NCBI RefSeq assembly: GCF_031157315.1
Contig: NZ_JAVIFU010000021.1
Location: 56,250-120,249, forward strand
DNA from: Paenibacillus sp. LHD-38
GTDB lineage: Bacteria > Bacillota > Bacilli > Paenibacillales > Paenibacillaceae
Direction of reading: 5' to 3'
Length of the DNA stretch: 64,000 bases
Part shown: piece by piece, positions 17,704 to 27,160 of the stretch
Layout of the letters: each line of letters opens with the position of its first letter
How positions within the stretch are numbered: position 1 is the first letter of the stretch
The notes under the pieces: model-generated
Databases searched by the model: none
What the model saw: only the letters and a program-made list of their open reading frames with translations
What the model was told of the DNA's origin: nothing
Program-made: the position numbers and the translations under genes

Positions 17704-17751
17704 TAACATATGCCCAACAATTGGGGCAACCTTTACACAACATTCAAAATA

Positions 17752-18423
17752 TTAATATTTCTTCAGAATGTCCATCATTTGGGTATATTCCGTCTTGTCG
17801 AGATGCTGTGCCATGATCTGTTGAATCGCTGTCAATTCTTGTTCCGTCAGCCCATTTTCGATATATTGAGAGATGGTTTGCCACGATTCCTGGGGCAATT
17901 TACTCATTAATAGTCCAAATAGCTCATCCTTGTCGGCATCGCTCATTTGTTCCTTTACTTCCGTTAATTCCTCTGTCGTCATCGCCGTTTCGGTACCCTC
18001 TGCTCCCGAGGTTCCTTCTTCTACGTTCCCGGTATCCTCAGGTGCAGCACTGCTGCCCGCCTGGGTGCCGCCGCCGATTCCGATATCGGTAAGCGGAGGA
18101 TCGGGTGCCTGGCTAAAAGCGTCTACCGAGGCCGGAGGGTCGCTTTGGCTGGTCTCTTCCGCATTGGTTTGCTGCTCTTTTTCGTCAGTCGTTTTTATTT
18201 CTTCCTTCACTGCCGTATCGGTTGTAACCAGCGGATCTGCACCCCAAAGCTTACCCCATACACCCGACATGGCCATTGGCGGCACCTCAAGCGGCAAATT
18301 GAATTGCTTTAATATCGTTTCGACATAGCTTGTGACAATATATCCCGTTGTCCAAATACACAAAAAGCTTAAAATCAGCCCTGAGGCAACCAGCTTAGCC
18401 AGCCATCCCACTCGTTTTAACAT
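17752..18423 (-). CDS. Single-pass membrane protein of unknown function
   Basis: 223 residues from the ATG at 18423, which follows AAGGGA. A membrane segment (about 10-32) comes first, then a long acidic Thr/Ser/Glu-rich low-complexity stretch (about 65-150) and a C-terminal helical domain with EQMSDADKDELFGLL and TEQELTAIQQIMAQHL. The topology suggests an extracytoplasmic helical domain on a flexible tether. The frame opens 60 bases earlier without a ribosome site. It lies between purA and the M23 peptidase gene, each with its own terminator. I do not recognise the family. Confidence 0.7.
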   Translation of the reverse strand: MLKRVGWLAKLVASGLILSFLCIWTTGYIVTSYVETILKQFNLPLEVPPMAMSGVWGKLWGADPLVTTDTAVKEEIKTTDEKEQQTNAEETSQSDPPASVDAFSQAPDPPLTDIGIGGGTQAGSSAAPEDTGNVEEGTSGAEGTETAMTTEELTEVKEQMSDADKDELFGLLMSKLPQESWQTISQYIENGLTEQELTAIQQIMAQHLDKTEYTQMMDILKKY

Positions 18424-18767
18424 AAGCAACAATCCCTTCGTCCCACAGCCTCTACCACGGAAAATATCAGCTGTAGTTACCATAATCTGTTATATACCAT
18501 TATGGTCAAGATTAGGGGCAGACATTCTCTTCCACCGCATTATATTCCCATTGTCTGCATGTTTTGGGCCTCATCTGTGCAATCTATCTGTTTAGGCTAA
18601 GAGGGAGAATGATTTGAAAACGAGTAATCTGGACAAGAAAAGCAGCAGCCTGATCACAGGCTGACAGCCATTCTTGCAAAACAGCGTCAACTGCATGCTA
18701 CTGTACTGTCTGCCTCTTTGCCTGCTAATATCAGCCTGCTGCACGGTCAATCTGTCTAAGCAGGAAA
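18424..18767. other. Gene-free stretch between the unknown membrane protein gene and purA
   Basis: No convincing coding frame. One palindrome stands out, CAGCCTGATCACAGGCTG at 18646-18663; leftward it is followed by CTGCTTTTCTTG, so it may be a second terminator. Further CAGCCTG/CAGGCTG words recur to 18740. Confidence 0.5.
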
Positions 18768-18806
18768 CAAAAAAAAGGATAGCTCCAATGAGCCATCCTT
18801 TTTCAA
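18768..18806 (-). terminator. Terminator of purA
   Basis: Leftward: AAGGATGGCTC, loop, GAGCTATCC, TTTTTTTTG, ten bases past the stop. Confidence 0.85.
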
Positions 18807-18814
18807 TAAAGATT

Positions 18815-20101
18815 CTATTCGTAAATTGGACGAACGGGATTCGTTTGCTCACGGTTACGGCCAACAGAGAAGATCGCAATTGGAATACCGGTAAGCTCAG
18901 AAACACGGTTCAAATAGTTGCGTGTGTTGACTGGAAGATCATCAAGCGTTTTCGCGCCTGAAATATCCTCTGACCAGCCTGGGTGTTCTTCGTAAACTGC
19001 TTCACACTCAGAAACCATTTTCAGGCTTGCAGGGTACGTTTCAATCACTTCGCCGCGTAATTTGTAGCCTGTGCAAATTTTCACGGTTTCAAGGCCTGTA
19101 AGAACGTCTAGCGAGTTAAGGGAAAGACCGGTAATTCCGCTGACACGGCGCGCATGGCGAACCACGACCGTATCGAACCAGCCTACACGGCGAGGACGAC
19201 CTGTTACTGTGCCGTATTCATGACCTTTGTCACGAATCAATTGGCCAATTTCATTATCCTGCTCCGTTGGGAAAGGACCATCGCCTACGCGAGTCGTGTA
19301 AGCTTTTGCAACACCGATAACTTGTTTGATTTTCGATGGACCCACGCCAGAACCGATACATACACCGCCAGCAGACGGGTTAGAAGACGTAACGTATGGG
19401 TATGTTCCTTGGTCAATATCAAGCATTACGCCTTGAGCGCCTTCGAACAATACCTTCTGTCCTGCATCAATAGCGTCGTTAAGAACTACCGATGTATCCG
19501 TTACGTATTTACGCAAAATTTCCGCATAACCAAGGTAGTCGCGCACGATGGAATCCGCATCTAAATGCGACCCGCCGTATACTTGCTCGATCAATTGGTT
19601 TTTCTCGATAATGATGCTGCGAACTCTTGCTTCGAATTCCTCTGCATCCATTAAATCAGCGATACGGATACCGTTGCGCGCTGCTTTATCCATGTAGCAA
19701 GGGCCGATCCCTTTGCGTGTCGTACCGATTTTGTTATCGCCTTTACGGTCTTCTTCAAGCCCGTCAAGCACGAGGTGGTAAGGCATGATAACATGCGCGC
19801 GGTCACTGATCTTCAAGTTGTCCGTCGAGAAGCCGTTATCATGGATATAGTTAATTTCGTCAATCAGCGCTTCCGGATTAATAACCATTCCGTTACCGAT
19901 GACGCAAGTTTTATTATGATTGAAAATACCCGATGGAATCATCGTCAATTTATACTTTTTGTTATCAATAAGGATCGTGTGTCCGGCATTGTTTCCTCCT
20001 TGGTAACGAGCGACGACGTCGGCTCCCTCTGCCAAGTAATCAGTGATTTTGCCTTTACCTTCGTCTCCCCACTGTGTACCAACAACAACAACCGTAGACA
20101 T
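18815..20101 (-). CDS. purA: Adenylosuccinate synthase
   Basis: 428 residues, the standard length. It converts IMP, aspartate and GTP to adenylosuccinate in AMP synthesis. The N-terminal GTP/IMP loop QWGDEGKGKI (catalytic Asp14), the GNNAGHT motif with catalytic His and the GVGPSKIKQV region are all present. The gene is monocistronic, with its own promoter near 20.23 kb and its own terminator. The leader is about 115 nt; no purine riboswitch or clear PurBox pair was seen. Confidence 0.97.
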   Translation of the reverse strand: MSTVVVVGTQWGDEGKGKITDYLAEGADVVARYQGGNNAGHTILIDNKKYKLTMIPSGIFNHNKTCVIGNGMVINPEALIDEINYIHDNGFSTDNLKISDRAHVIMPYHLVLDGLEEDRKGDNKIGTTRKGIGPCYMDKAARNGIRIADLMDAEEFEARVRSIIIEKNQLIEQVYGGSHLDADSIVRDYLGYAEILRKYVTDTSVVLNDAIDAGQKVLFEGAQGVMLDIDQGTYPYVTSSNPSAGGVCIGSGVGPSKIKQVIGVAKAYTTRVGDGPFPTEQDNEIGQLIRDKGHEYGTVTGRPRRVGWFDTVVVRHARRVSGITGLSLNSLDVLTGLETVKICTGYKLRGEVIETYPASLKMVSECEAVYEEHPGWSEDISGAKTLDDLPVNTRNYLNRVSELTGIPIAIFSVGRNREQTNPVRPIYE

Positions 20102-20223
20102 AATTATACCCCCGTCCGGTGTTTATAAGCACCGAAAATTACCGTTCAAATGCTGCAGCACGAGATTTCCTTTATTTAAAGGATTCAATCGCATCGTGAT
20201 ACAAGTCAAAAGACAGCATTAAT

Positions 20224-20252
20224 AGTGTAGCAGTCCATCTGCGAGAAGTCAA
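20224..20252 (-). promoter_or_regulatory. SigA promoter of purA
   Basis: Leftward TTGACT, 17 bp, TACACT. It lies between the dnaB terminator and purA. Confidence 0.7.
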
Positions 20253-20257
20253 ACTAA

Positions 20258-20296
20258 AAACGAACAATTGCATAGTTACCCATGCAATTGTTCGGA
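20258..20296 (-). terminator. Terminator of dnaB
   Basis: CGAACAATTGCAT and its perfect complement flank a short loop; leftward it is followed by TTTTTAG. Confidence 0.85.
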
Positions 20297-20299
20297 AAT

Positions 20300-21661
20300 T
20301 CAAGATGCCTGCATCGGATCCTGATGCGCACGGTCAATGCTAACGAATTTATTGTATTTTTTGAGAAATACGAGCTCGACCGTACCTACCGGCCCATTCC
20401 GCTGCTTGGCAATGATGATCTCGATAATATCTTTTTTCTCGGACTCTTTATCGTAATAGTCATCCCGGTAAAGGAAGGACACGATATCAGCATCTTGCTC
20501 AATCGAACCCGATTCCCGAAGATCGGACATCATCGGGCGTTTATCCTGCCGCTGCTCAACACCCCGGCTAAGCTGCGAAAGTGCAATGACCGGTACCTCA
20601 AGCTCACGTGCGATTTGCTTCAGCGTCCGTGAAATCTCGGATACCTCCTGCTGCCTGTTCTCGCCCGCTTTACCGCGGCCGGAGATGAGCTGCAAGTAAT
20701 CGATCATAATCATGCCAAGCCCCTTTTCCTTCTTCAGGCGACGGCATTTGGCACGAATCTCAGCTACCGTAATCCCCGGTGTATCATCAATAAAAATTTG
20801 TGCTTCCGACAAGGAGCCGATCGCCATCGTCAGCTTTTCCCAATCATCGCCTTCCAGATGGCCTGTACGCATGCGCTGTGCATCAACATTCGCTTCGGCA
20901 CAGATCATACGTTGAACCAGTTGAGCCGCTGACATCTCCAGACTGAAGATAGCCACCGTCTCCCGGGCGCGAACGCCGACATTTTGCGCAACGTTAAGCG
21001 CGAATGCTGTTTTACCTACGGAAGGACGGGCAGCAACGATAATCAAGTCGCTTCGTTGGAAGCCGGCTGTCATTCGGTCTAGATCGGTAAAGCCCGACGG
21101 AATACCCGTCGTGCCTCCTTTATCCTGATACAGCTGCTCAACCTTCTCGAATACCTCCATTAACACATCCCTAATGGAGATGAACCCGCTGCCTGAGCGT
21201 CGGTTCGATATTTCAAGAATTTTCTTCTCGGCATCCCCAAGCAGGACGCCTACATCCTCCGAGTTGGCGTAACCGTCGGATACGATGTTCGTTGCGGTGC
21301 GGATCAAGCGCCTAAGCATTGATTTTTCTTCAACGATTTGTGCGTAGTAGTCAACGTTAGCTGCCGTTGGAACCGAGTTGGCCAACTTCGCTAAATAGCT
21401 GACTCCACCGATTTCTTCAAGCAGATGCTGATCCTGCAAATGCGCGGTCAAGGTCACGAGATCGACCGGTTGATTGTTCTCGGCAATCTCGACCATCGCT
21501 TCATAAATTTGTCTATGAGGACCGCTATAGAAGTCTTCGCTGCGCACCCGCTCCATCGCTGTGATGAGCGCTTCCGATTGCAGCAATATAGCTCCGATGA
21601 CAGCTTGTTCAGCCTCTAGGTTTTGCGGTGGAACACGGTCAAACATCAGCTCAGTACTCAT
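20300..21661 (-). CDS. dnaB: Replicative DNA helicase DnaB
   Basis: 453 residues from the ATG at 21661, preceded by GGAGG; the open frame extends further without support. It has the N-terminal primase-interacting domain and a RecA-like C-terminal domain with Walker A (ARPSVGKTAF), Walker B (MIDYLQLI) and arginine finger region. This is the ring helicase at the fork, called DnaC in Bacillus subtilis. It is last in the yybS-gdpP-rplI-dnaB operon. Confidence 0.96.
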   Translation of the reverse strand: MSTELMFDRVPPQNLEAEQAVIGAILLQSEALITAMERVRSEDFYSGPHRQIYEAMVEIAENNQPVDLVTLTAHLQDQHLLEEIGGVSYLAKLANSVPTAANVDYYAQIVEEKSMLRRLIRTATNIVSDGYANSEDVGVLLGDAEKKILEISNRRSGSGFISIRDVLMEVFEKVEQLYQDKGGTTGIPSGFTDLDRMTAGFQRSDLIIVAARPSVGKTAFALNVAQNVGVRARETVAIFSLEMSAAQLVQRMICAEANVDAQRMRTGHLEGDDWEKLTMAIGSLSEAQIFIDDTPGITVAEIRAKCRRLKKEKGLGMIMIDYLQLISGRGKAGENRQQEVSEISRTLKQIARELEVPVIALSQLSRGVEQRQDKRPMMSDLRESGSIEQDADIVSFLYRDDYYDKESEKKDIIEIIIAKQRNGPVGTVELVFLKKYNKFVSIDRAHQDPMQAS

Positions 21662-21748
21662 GGGAACCTCCTTCGTAAACAAAAACTTGCTTCTTAAGCA
21701 TAAGCGAAGGCTTGCGTAGCAATGCTGCTTCACAAGCCTAATCGCTTT

Positions 21749-22192
21749 CTATTCTTCAGCCGCCTGAACGCTCAGCTTTGCTTTTACTTCAGGGTGCAGC
21801 TTTACGGTAACCTGCGTGACGCCAAGCGTACGGATTGGATCCTCCAGCTCGATTTTGCGTTTATCGATCTTAATGCCCTGCGCTGCCAATGCTTCGCCGA
21901 TTTGCTTGCTCGTGATGGCGCCAAACAATCTTCCGCCCTCGCCAGCCTTCGTCTTGATTACGACAGTCATTTCTTCCATCTTCTTGCCAAGCGCCTGCGC
22001 GTCTTCTTTTTCCTTTTCCTTACGCTTCTGTTCGGAAGCATGCTGTACCTCAAGCGTCTTCAGGTTGCCGTCCGATGCCAGCTTCGCCAGTCCTTGCGGC
22101 AATAGAAAATTACGTACATACCCTTCGGAAAGATCCTTCACTTGCCCTTTCTTCCCTTGTCCTTTAACATCCTGCAAAAAGATCACTTTCAT
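21749..22192 (-). CDS. rplI: 50S ribosomal protein L9
   Basis: 147 residues. The N-terminal domain has the GKKGQVKDLSEGYVRNFL signature that binds 23S rRNA domain V; a long connecting helix and C-terminal domain follow. The start ATG overlaps the gdpP stop by 4 bases, so the two are translationally coupled. L9 stabilises reading-frame fidelity. Confidence 0.96.
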   Translation of the reverse strand: MKVIFLQDVKGQGKKGQVKDLSEGYVRNFLLPQGLAKLASDGNLKTLEVQHASEQKRKEKEKEDAQALGKKMEEMTVVIKTKAGEGGRLFGAITSKQIGEALAAQGIKIDKRKIELEDPIRTLGVTQVTVKLHPEVKAKLSVQAAEE

Positions 22193-24150
22193 TCAAATAA
22201 CCCCTCTTCCGTTTCAATTTCGTCCAAAACCTTCTTTAGACGTTCTGCTACTTCGACTACGGACCCCTCAAGCTGTGCGGCAGCATTCGTCAAATGACCG
22301 CCTCCGCCCATTCTTTCCATGACAACCTGTACGTTCATATGGCCAAGCGAACGAGCGCTAATGCCAATGAGACCGTCTGCCCGCTCCCCAATAACGAAGG
22401 AAGCAAGGATATCCGTCATATTCAGCAGCGTATCCGCTGATTGGGCGATGAGCAGCTGCGAATATTTACGACCGGTTTCTGTTACTGCAATAGCCACATG
22501 CTCATAAAGCACCTCGGCATGCTTGATAATTTCCGCCTTGCGCACATATTCCTCAAGGTCTTCCTTCAGCATCCGCTGAATCATCATCGAATCGGCGCCA
22601 TTTCGGCGCAGGAATGATGCAGCCTCGAACGTTCTCGCTCCCGTACGAAGTGAAAAGCTCTTGGTATCGACCGTAATGCCGGCAAGGAGTGCCGTTGATT
22701 CCCTGACATCAAGCACGACACGGTCATGAATATACTGAAGCAGCTCTGTAACAAGCTCGCAAGTCGAAGAAGCATAAGGCTCCATATAGACTAAGATGGC
22801 ATTAGCGATAAATTCCTCACTGCGGCGATGATGGTCGACAACGACGATACGCTCAGTCTGCGTAAGCAGCTTTGGCTCCTTCACCATGGATACCTTATGG
22901 GTATCCACAACCACAGCCAATGTCTGCGGGGTAATCAATGCGGATGCCTGCTCCGGTGAAACAAACCGCTTAGACAGCTTCTCGTCTTCCCGGATAAGCT
23001 CCATCATTTTCTGAATGGCGGGGTTAACGCCCTCCAGCACGATATAGGCTTCCTTGCCGAATAGCTGCGCAGCCTTCATCACGCCGATCGCTGCTCCGAT
23101 GGCATCCATATCGGGCATCTTATGCCCCATGATGACCACATTGTGGCTCTCTTTAATCAGATCGCGAAGCGCATGGGCAACGACCCGCGCGCGTACGCGT
23201 GTCCGCTTCTCCACTGCATTCGACTTGCCACCGTAAAAGGATTGCCGGCTTCCGACCTTAACTGCGGCCTGATCACCGCCGCGCCCGAGCGCGATATCAA
23301 GGCTTGTATGCGCCCACTGGCCAAGCTCGGTAATATGCCCAGCCCCCGCCGCGAATCCGATACTGAGCGTAACCGGGATTTTATGGTCACCGGTAATCTC
23401 CCTTACCTCGTCAAGAACGACAAATCGTGACTGTTCAAGCTGTTTGAGCGTTCGCTGATCGGTCACCAAAAGAAAGCGGTCCGAGGTGAGCCTTTTCAAA
23501 TAAATTTGAAATTTTTGCGCCCATTCGGTAATTTCCGTGGTGACCTTCGCCAGCATCGAGCTGCGCTGGTGATCATCCAGGCCCTGTGTAACTTCCTCTA
23601 GATTATCGATCATCACAACGCCGAGAACAAGCTTCTCATCTTCGTATTTTCGGCCAAGCTGCCAAAGATCCGTAATGTTTTTGACATATAGAATGCGTTC
23701 CTTCGGTTTGAAGATCAGTTGGTATACTTGGGAACCTACCGTTGCTTCAATGGTACCCTCCCGCTCCTTCACCTGCTGCAGGGACGGAAAGAGCTCCGCA
23801 AGCGGCATGCCGATGACCGTTTCCCGATTCGCCATGCCTGCAATATAAGGATTGTGCCATTCTACGATTCGATCCTCATTATATAAAATAATTCCGAAAG
23901 GAAGCTCGCTGACAACATCGTTGCCCGCTTTCTTTACTCGATAAGACAACGTGCCCAAATACGATTTAAGGTCTTTGCGAAAGGCTTTTTCCGCCATTAC
24001 CGTATAAAATAAAACACCGCCGGTGAACAGCAGTCCGAGCAGGCCTAACAGCCACTCGAACCAGGCAAGCGTCACCGACATAAGCACCATCAGTACAAAC
24101 GACCATACCTGATGCATGCCATGCCAACGTGTAACCAAAAACTTCGGCAT
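22189..24150 (-). CDS. gdpP: Cyclic-di-AMP phosphodiesterase GdpP (YybT)
   Basis: 653 residues: two membrane segments (about 12-52), a PAS-like domain (about 75-150), a degenerate GGDEF domain (about 170-300, no GGDEF signature) and DHH-DHHA1 catalytic domains from about 335. The metal-binding DxD is at 347-349 (PDMDAIG), with DTHK and DHHRR following and GGGGHLTNAAA in DHHA1. It hydrolyses c-di-AMP to pApA and so controls potassium and wall homeostasis. Key residues are intact. It lies between yybS and rplI as in other Bacilli. Confidence 0.95.
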   Translation of the reverse strand: MPKFLVTRWHGMHQVWSFVLMVLMSVTLAWFEWLLGLLGLLFTGGVLFYTVMAEKAFRKDLKSYLGTLSYRVKKAGNDVVSELPFGIILYNEDRIVEWHNPYIAGMANRETVIGMPLAELFPSLQQVKEREGTIEATVGSQVYQLIFKPKERILYVKNITDLWQLGRKYEDEKLVLGVVMIDNLEEVTQGLDDHQRSSMLAKVTTEITEWAQKFQIYLKRLTSDRFLLVTDQRTLKQLEQSRFVVLDEVREITGDHKIPVTLSIGFAAGAGHITELGQWAHTSLDIALGRGGDQAAVKVGSRQSFYGGKSNAVEKRTRVRARVVAHALRDLIKESHNVVIMGHKMPDMDAIGAAIGVMKAAQLFGKEAYIVLEGVNPAIQKMMELIREDEKLSKRFVSPEQASALITPQTLAVVVDTHKVSMVKEPKLLTQTERIVVVDHHRRSEEFIANAILVYMEPYASSTCELVTELLQYIHDRVVLDVRESTALLAGITVDTKSFSLRTGARTFEAASFLRRNGADSMMIQRMLKEDLEEYVRKAEIIKHAEVLYEHVAIAVTETGRKYSQLLIAQSADTLLNMTDILASFVIGERADGLIGISARSLGHMNVQVVMERMGGGGHLTNAAAQLEGSVVEVAERLKKVLDEIETEEGLFE

Positions 24151-24168
24151 TTCCTATCCGCTCCTGTG

Positions 24169-25074
24169 CTATGGTTTCGTAAACGACTTGCGGATTGGAA
24201 AAGCAGTATCCAGCACGCCAATTAAACTTAACGGCGGGATCAATAACACCGGAATCGCAATAAGAACCGGTACCGCTTTATTCCATCCTCGCTGATGGGC
24301 AAGGAAAAAGAAAAATCCGACAGCCTGAAACGCAAAAACAAAACTAAGCAACGGAACCAGGTTAAGCAATGCGACAGCAAAAAAAGAATCATTTGTCGTT
24401 GACGAGAACATCTCCATGATGTAAGAAATCAAGTACAATACGACCAGCAAACGCGGCAAACGCCACTCTCTTGCACGTGTAAACCTTGGCACATCCGGTC
24501 CACCGCTCCACTTTACCGCCCTGCGGGCCACAAACTGCCCAACAACGGTGATCATGAGTGAAATCATAATGAAGGTGATCGGAATAGAGTTCACCATCGT
24601 ATGGATCACGATATCCGTCAGCTCTGAATCCCATTCTGTTGGAAGGTAGCTCTGTGACATGAGATCCTCTACGGAAACGCGAACGAATGAGCTCAGCTCT
24701 TTAATGAGTGAAATATCCAAGAACACCTCGAATATGAGCAGCTCAAGCATCAATTGCGCGAGAACGACAACGCCAACCGTTCGAATAACCTTTGAGGCGG
24801 GTGCTTGCTTCATATACAAGTGACCCATCACGATAGACGGTATGAGAAAAAATAACCCGATAATAAGCGTGGCCGGTCCACCGATAATGAATGCCAGCAC
24901 CCATACCGGAAGCAGATGCAGTACAAACGCCTTTGGCGACAGGGTCGTATAGAGCACGACATAAGGCACCATAAGCAGCAGCATGGTAATGACATTTAAG
25001 AGCGGTACTAGAAGGGACAATAATAAAAGGAGTGCCGCACAGCTCCACAGCACTGGTTTCAAGCCGGTTCTCAA
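24169..25074 (-). CDS. YybS family multipass membrane protein (DUF2232)
   Basis: About 301 residues with eight or so hydrophobic segments and few charged loops. I chose the TTG at 25074 because GAGGTG lies 6 bases before it; a GTG at 25083 is in frame but overlaps that site. First gene of the operon with gdpP, rplI and dnaB, 18 bp before gdpP. The family is conserved beside gdpP but has no assigned biochemical role; some DUF2232 proteins resemble ECF-type substrate-binding components. Confidence 0.85.
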   Translation of the reverse strand: MRTGLKPVLWSCAALLLLLSLLVPLLNVITMLLLMVPYVVLYTTLSPKAFVLHLLPVWVLAFIIGGPATLIIGLFFLIPSIVMGHLYMKQAPASKVIRTVGVVVLAQLMLELLIFEVFLDISLIKELSSFVRVSVEDLMSQSYLPTEWDSELTDIVIHTMVNSIPITFIMISLMITVVGQFVARRAVKWSGGPDVPRFTRAREWRLPRLLVVLYLISYIMEMFSSTTNDSFFAVALLNLVPLLSFVFAFQAVGFFFFLAHQRGWNKAVPVLIAIPVLLIPPLSLIGVLDTAFPIRKSFTKP

Positions 25075-25127
25075 ACCGTTCACCTCTTGCTCATATAATC
25101 TGGTTTCTTACGAAACTTTTACAACTC

Positions 25128-25150
25128 ATTATAGCATAAAAGCTAAACAT
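25128..25150 (-). promoter_or_regulatory. Extended -10 promoter of the yybS operon
   Basis: Leftward TATGCTATAAT, an extended -10 (TGC before TATAAT), about 50 bp before yybS; no strong -35. Confidence 0.5.
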
Positions 25151-25186
25151 ATCACGTACATTCCCGCCTGCGACTGCACTTCCCAA

Positions 25187-25235
25187 AAAAACAAAAAGAC
25201 GGAACCGTCACTCCATTCCGTCTCTGTTCTTTTTA
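25187..25235 (-). terminator. Terminator downstream of the CBS protein gene
   Basis: AGACGGAA, loop, TTCCGTCT, then TTTTTGTTTTTTTG on the leftward strand. Confidence 0.8.
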
Positions 25236-25296
25236 GTTTGCCCTGGGCGATTTGAAAATAGTACCTGCTGACGTACCGAATACTTAATATTTCTTA

Positions 25297-25722
25297 TTAA
25301 TCCTGCAAAATATTATGCTGGTCCATAATAATTTTCTGGCAGTAGTCGATAATTTCACTTCTGCGCACGATTCCGATAAACCGGTTCCGGTCATCAACGA
25401 CGGGCACGAAATTTTGCACCTTCGCCAGCGAGATGAGATCATCCATATTGGCATCGATCCGGACGGTCTTATTGTTCATACGAAGCGGCACATCGATGAG
25501 CCTCACCTTATTGGTCTGATCCAGCGTCAGATCGGCATGATCCTTGACATACCATAATAAATCGCCTTCTGTAACGGTGCCTGCATAACCGCCGTCATCA
25601 TTAATAATAGGCACTGCCGTATAGCGGTGGTACTCCATTTTCTCCAGCGTCTGTCTTAAGGTCGCATCCTGTGTGAGGCAAACAACCTCTTGCTTCGGCA
25701 ATAAAAAAAACGCGATATTCAT
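25297..25722 (-). CDS. CBS-domain-pair protein
   Basis: 141 residues made almost entirely of two CBS motifs: HRYTAVPIINDDGGYAGTVTEGDLL near 30-55 and FVPVVDDRNRFIGIVRRSEII near 105-130. Such Bateman modules bind adenine nucleotides or c-di-AMP; the DarB/CbpA-type small CBS proteins of Bacillota bind c-di-AMP. Lying one gene cluster away from the c-di-AMP hydrolase gene gdpP, it is a good candidate receptor. That role is inferred. An in-frame TTG exists 12 bases upstream. Confidence 0.85.
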   Translation of the reverse strand: MNIAFFLLPKQEVVCLTQDATLRQTLEKMEYHRYTAVPIINDDGGYAGTVTEGDLLWYVKDHADLTLDQTNKVRLIDVPLRMNNKTVRIDANMDDLISLAKVQNFVPVVDDRNRFIGIVRRSEIIDYCQKIIMDQHNILQD

Positions 25723-25803
25723 TTTCACCAACAACTCCGTTCCGTTTGCTCATTCCATTACTTATGGTCGAAGGCAGCAGACGGATCGGAGCAAGCAGTT
25801 CAA

Positions 25804-26853
25804 TTACTGCTTGGAGGTTTCCTCGCTGCTTGTAAGCGTGCCTACCTCTTTCACCTTGTTCACTGTGTACTTATCCGGCAATATAAGGCTGGAAGCAGGC
25901 GTGTCTGCATTTAACCAACTCTTAATCATCGTCTGTACCTTCGCCAAATCATCTTCATCAGCAAAATAATACCAAGCGCCCCCGCTTTTCAGGCGATGCC
26001 CGTTGCCAAGCAGCGAGTGGCTGTAAATATGGCGTTCTTTTGCCTGCAGCAAGCCTTGGCCTAAGTCGACAAGCTGCTGCGGACGCATATCCGTACTAAA
26101 GTTATCACCCATAATATTCATAAGCTCAGGTACTTTTGACCATTGATTCATTTGCTTCGCTTTATCCATCAGAAGATTCAAGAAGATTTGATGTCTCTCA
26201 GTACGATTAATATCTCCGCCTGCATCCTCGCGGTAACGCACGTAGTTTAGGGTATCTTGACCATTATAATTGTCTTGACCCGCTTTAATGACGAATTTCT
26301 CATGGTCAGGGTCATCATTGACCATGTCCTCTTCAATGGGCAGCGATATTCCTCCAAGCGTATCGATCGCTTGTCGGAACCCTTCGAAATTAATAGAAGC
26401 GTAATATTGAATTGGAGCATCTAGAAACTCTTCAACGGTATCCATAGCCATTCCTGCTCCGCCGAATGCGTAAGCATGCGTAATTTTATCCTTTTTGTCT
26501 TTCCCGACAATGTCCACATACATGTCTCTAGGAATCGAAACCATAAGAAGCTCTCCGTCATTCGGACGAACGACCGTATAAATCATGGTATCGGAGCGTC
26601 CAATCTCCTTGCCGCGTTGATCAACGCCAAGCAAAAGCACGGAAAATGGATCCTGATTCTTATCTATTGTACTAACCGGAATAGGCTCCCGTCCATCTAT
26701 CGGTTTATAGGTTTGCTCCAGCTGCTTTGTTACATGACCCTCAAGGAACCAATCAAAGCCCAGCATAGCCAAGGCACTTCGATTAAAAAAACCTGCAACG
26801 ACAAGGATAACGACGGCGGCGGATGCCGCGTACAACCATCTGCGTTTATTCAT
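25804..26853 (-). CDS. LytR-CpsA-Psr (LCP) family wall-polymer ligase
   Basis: 349 residues from the ATG at 26853, which follows AGGAGA; the frame opens further without support. An N-terminal membrane anchor (about 5-25) leads to an extracytoplasmic LCP domain (about 80-235) with LLLGVDQRG, GRSDTMIYTVVRP and RYREDAGGDINRTERHQ, holding the conserved Arg/Asp pyrophosphate-binding residues. LCP proteins transfer teichoic acid or other glycopolymers from undecaprenyl pyrophosphate to peptidoglycan. It stands alone, divergent from the DUF4870 gene. Confidence 0.93.
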   Translation of the reverse strand: MNKRRWLYAASAAVVILVVAGFFNRSALAMLGFDWFLEGHVTKQLEQTYKPIDGREPIPVSTIDKNQDPFSVLLLGVDQRGKEIGRSDTMIYTVVRPNDGELLMVSIPRDMYVDIVGKDKKDKITHAYAFGGAGMAMDTVEEFLDAPIQYYASINFEGFRQAIDTLGGISLPIEEDMVNDDPDHEKFVIKAGQDNYNGQDTLNYVRYREDAGGDINRTERHQIFLNLLMDKAKQMNQWSKVPELMNIMGDNFSTDMRPQQLVDLGQGLLQAKERHIYSHSLLGNGHRLKSGGAWYYFADEDDLAKVQTMIKSWLNADTPASSLILPDKYTVNKVKEVGTLTSSEETSKQ

Positions 26854-26984
26854 AATATGATAACTTCTCCTATCTGAAACGAATCTTTTATAAATATGCA
26901 TTCTTATTTTAGACGATAATTTGTCGAAACAGGTTACAAATCTTTTACAATGTATTCATACCAATTCTGGATATTATTTTATAC

Positions 26985-27084
26985 AAGCGTAAACGGCTGC
27001 CGCCGTCCTCTGTGGCAAAAGCAGTCGTTTCGCGGAGATATATAAGCACATTTATATGTGAAAACATATAAATTCTTATATATA
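26985..27084 (+). repeat. Intergenic repeat, copy 3 (full)
   Basis: AAGCGTAAACGGCTGCCGCC start; ACGGC-TGCC-GCCGT hairpin; GTCGTTTCGCGG; AT-rich half with outer TATATAAG/CTTATATA and a perfect inner 9-bp stem ATTTATATG/CATATAAAT. It fills the divergent gap between the LCP and DUF4870 genes. Confidence 0.85.
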
Positions 27085-27160
27085 AATAAAAAGGTCTATG
27101 AATAGCAAATGACGAATACAATCATTGCAAGAATATGTAAGCATAGAAAGGGTGAAACGT

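Noticed and set aside
20102..20223. Purine riboswitch or PurBox in the purA leader
   Set aside because: No purine-aptamer loop motifs and no pair of CGAA-containing boxes at the expected spacing were found.
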